A stretch of DNA of 64,000 nucleotides from Marinomonas gallaica. GTDB lineage: Bacteria; Pseudomonadota; Gammaproteobacteria; Pseudomonadales; Marinomonadaceae. The notes below the pieces were generated by a model. That model saw only the letters and a program-made list of their open reading frames with translations. It was not told the DNA's origin and searched no databases. A program made the position numbers and the translations under genes. Shown here piece after piece: positions 63,601 to 64,000 of the stretch. The number at the start of each line of letters is the position of its first letter. Positions within the stretch are counted from its first letter, which is position 1. Location of the stretch: contig NZ_LTAX01000001.1 of the NCBI RefSeq assembly GCF_001639745.1, forward strand, positions 62,001-126,000. The letters run 5' to 3'.

Positions 63601-64000
63601 TAAGACAATATTTCTAAATATTTCTTAACAACATTATCCCAGCCACTATCCAAGGCTTCTATCGTTAATGCGTGCCCAATAGACACTTCAGTTATACGTT
63701 TGCCTGCACACAACAAAGCTACATTTTCCAAATCTAAATCATGGCCGGCATTAACACCAAGCCCTGAATCCAACGCAGCTTGAGCAGCGGCTTGGTATTG
63801 CTGATTAATCTGTTCAATTCGATCGGTATGATAAGCATTCGCATACGATTCGGTATACAGCTCTACACGATCCGCACCAACCGCTTTAGCCAGCGCCATG
63901 TTTTCTGGAATTGGATCCATAAACAGTACAACTCGTATATTTTTTTCTCTTAACTTAGCGACTACAGAACGCAATGCATCTTGGTCACGGGCCACATTCC
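63600..64000 (-). CDS. pdxJ: pyridoxine 5'-phosphate synthase, C-terminal part
   Basis: Last step of the DXP-dependent vitamin B6 pathway. The gene is cut by the right edge; about the last 133 codons are seen. The C-terminal blocks VSLF-like VVLFMDPIPEN, GADRVELYTESYANAY, LGVNAGHDLDLENV and ITEVSIGHALTIEAL are diagnostic. The true start lies outside the window; the frame is open to the edge. Confidence 0.93.
   Translation of the reverse strand, partial: NVARDQDALRSVVAKLREKNIRVVLFMDPIPENMALAKAVGADRVELYTESYANAYHTDRIEQINQQYQAAAQAALDSGLGVNAGHDLDLENVALLCAGKRITEVSIGHALTIEALDSGWDNVVKKYLEILS

Overview
The window reads as a chromosomal segment of a free-living, flagellated marine gammaproteobacterium of the Oceanospirillales/Pseudomonadales branch; Marinomonas or a close relative is my best guess. 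This is an inference from gene order and protein style, because no search was run. Three blocks match the order known from pseudomonads: orn / rsgA / motAB / psd; queA-tgt-yajC-secD-secF; and gltA / sdhCDAB / sucAB-lpd-sucCD. Flagellar motor genes, several chemoreceptors, c-di-GMP proteins and a Lap-type type I secretion block point to a motile cell that can form biofilms. I see no rRNA, CRISPR array, insertion sequence, integrase or prophage.

Layout. 1-6140: the first codons of a probable nnr gene, orn, rsgA, motBA, an HDOD signalling gene and psd, closed by a strong bidirectional terminator. 6159-11640 (minus strand): the queuosine / Sec operon. 11864-11949: tRNA-Leu(CAA) with its own promoter and terminator. 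12082-18956 (minus): a Tat-exported PhoX phosphatase preceded by a PhoB-box array, an EAL phosphodiesterase paired with a PAS chemoreceptor, and a cytochrome b561 / PepSY pair. 19069-23893: amidase and XRE-type regulator divergent from aspA and an L-asparaginase, a likely nitrogen or amino-acid block. 24010-27480: small accessory genes (DUF2721, CPXCG, VOC, EamA, GtrA, pirin). 27717-33136: a chemoreceptor with a C-terminal sensor domain, then a 2-hydroxycarboxylate transporter with its CitA/CitB-type two-component system. 33108-35062: EamA exporter divergent from a MarR regulator over palindromic operators, and a lipoprotein.

35616-49099 holds the TCA-cycle core: divergent gltA and sdhCDAB, then sucAB-lpd-sucCD. 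The E2 subunit SucB carries two lipoyl domains. 49165-53688 holds a small CxxC protein, DUF2066, purMN, DUF3108 and mobA. 53685-62680 is the most unusual region. It has a LuxR-type regulator, LapC (membrane fusion), LapB (ABC transporter with an extra ~530-residue repeat-rich N-terminus), a small divergent protein, LapD (c-di-GMP receptor) and LapG (periplasmic protease). lapG and lapD lie at the end of a tightly packed run with pdxJ, the DTW-domain gene and DUF1244. The large adhesin that this apparatus should export, and its TolC-like outer-membrane partner, are not in the window.
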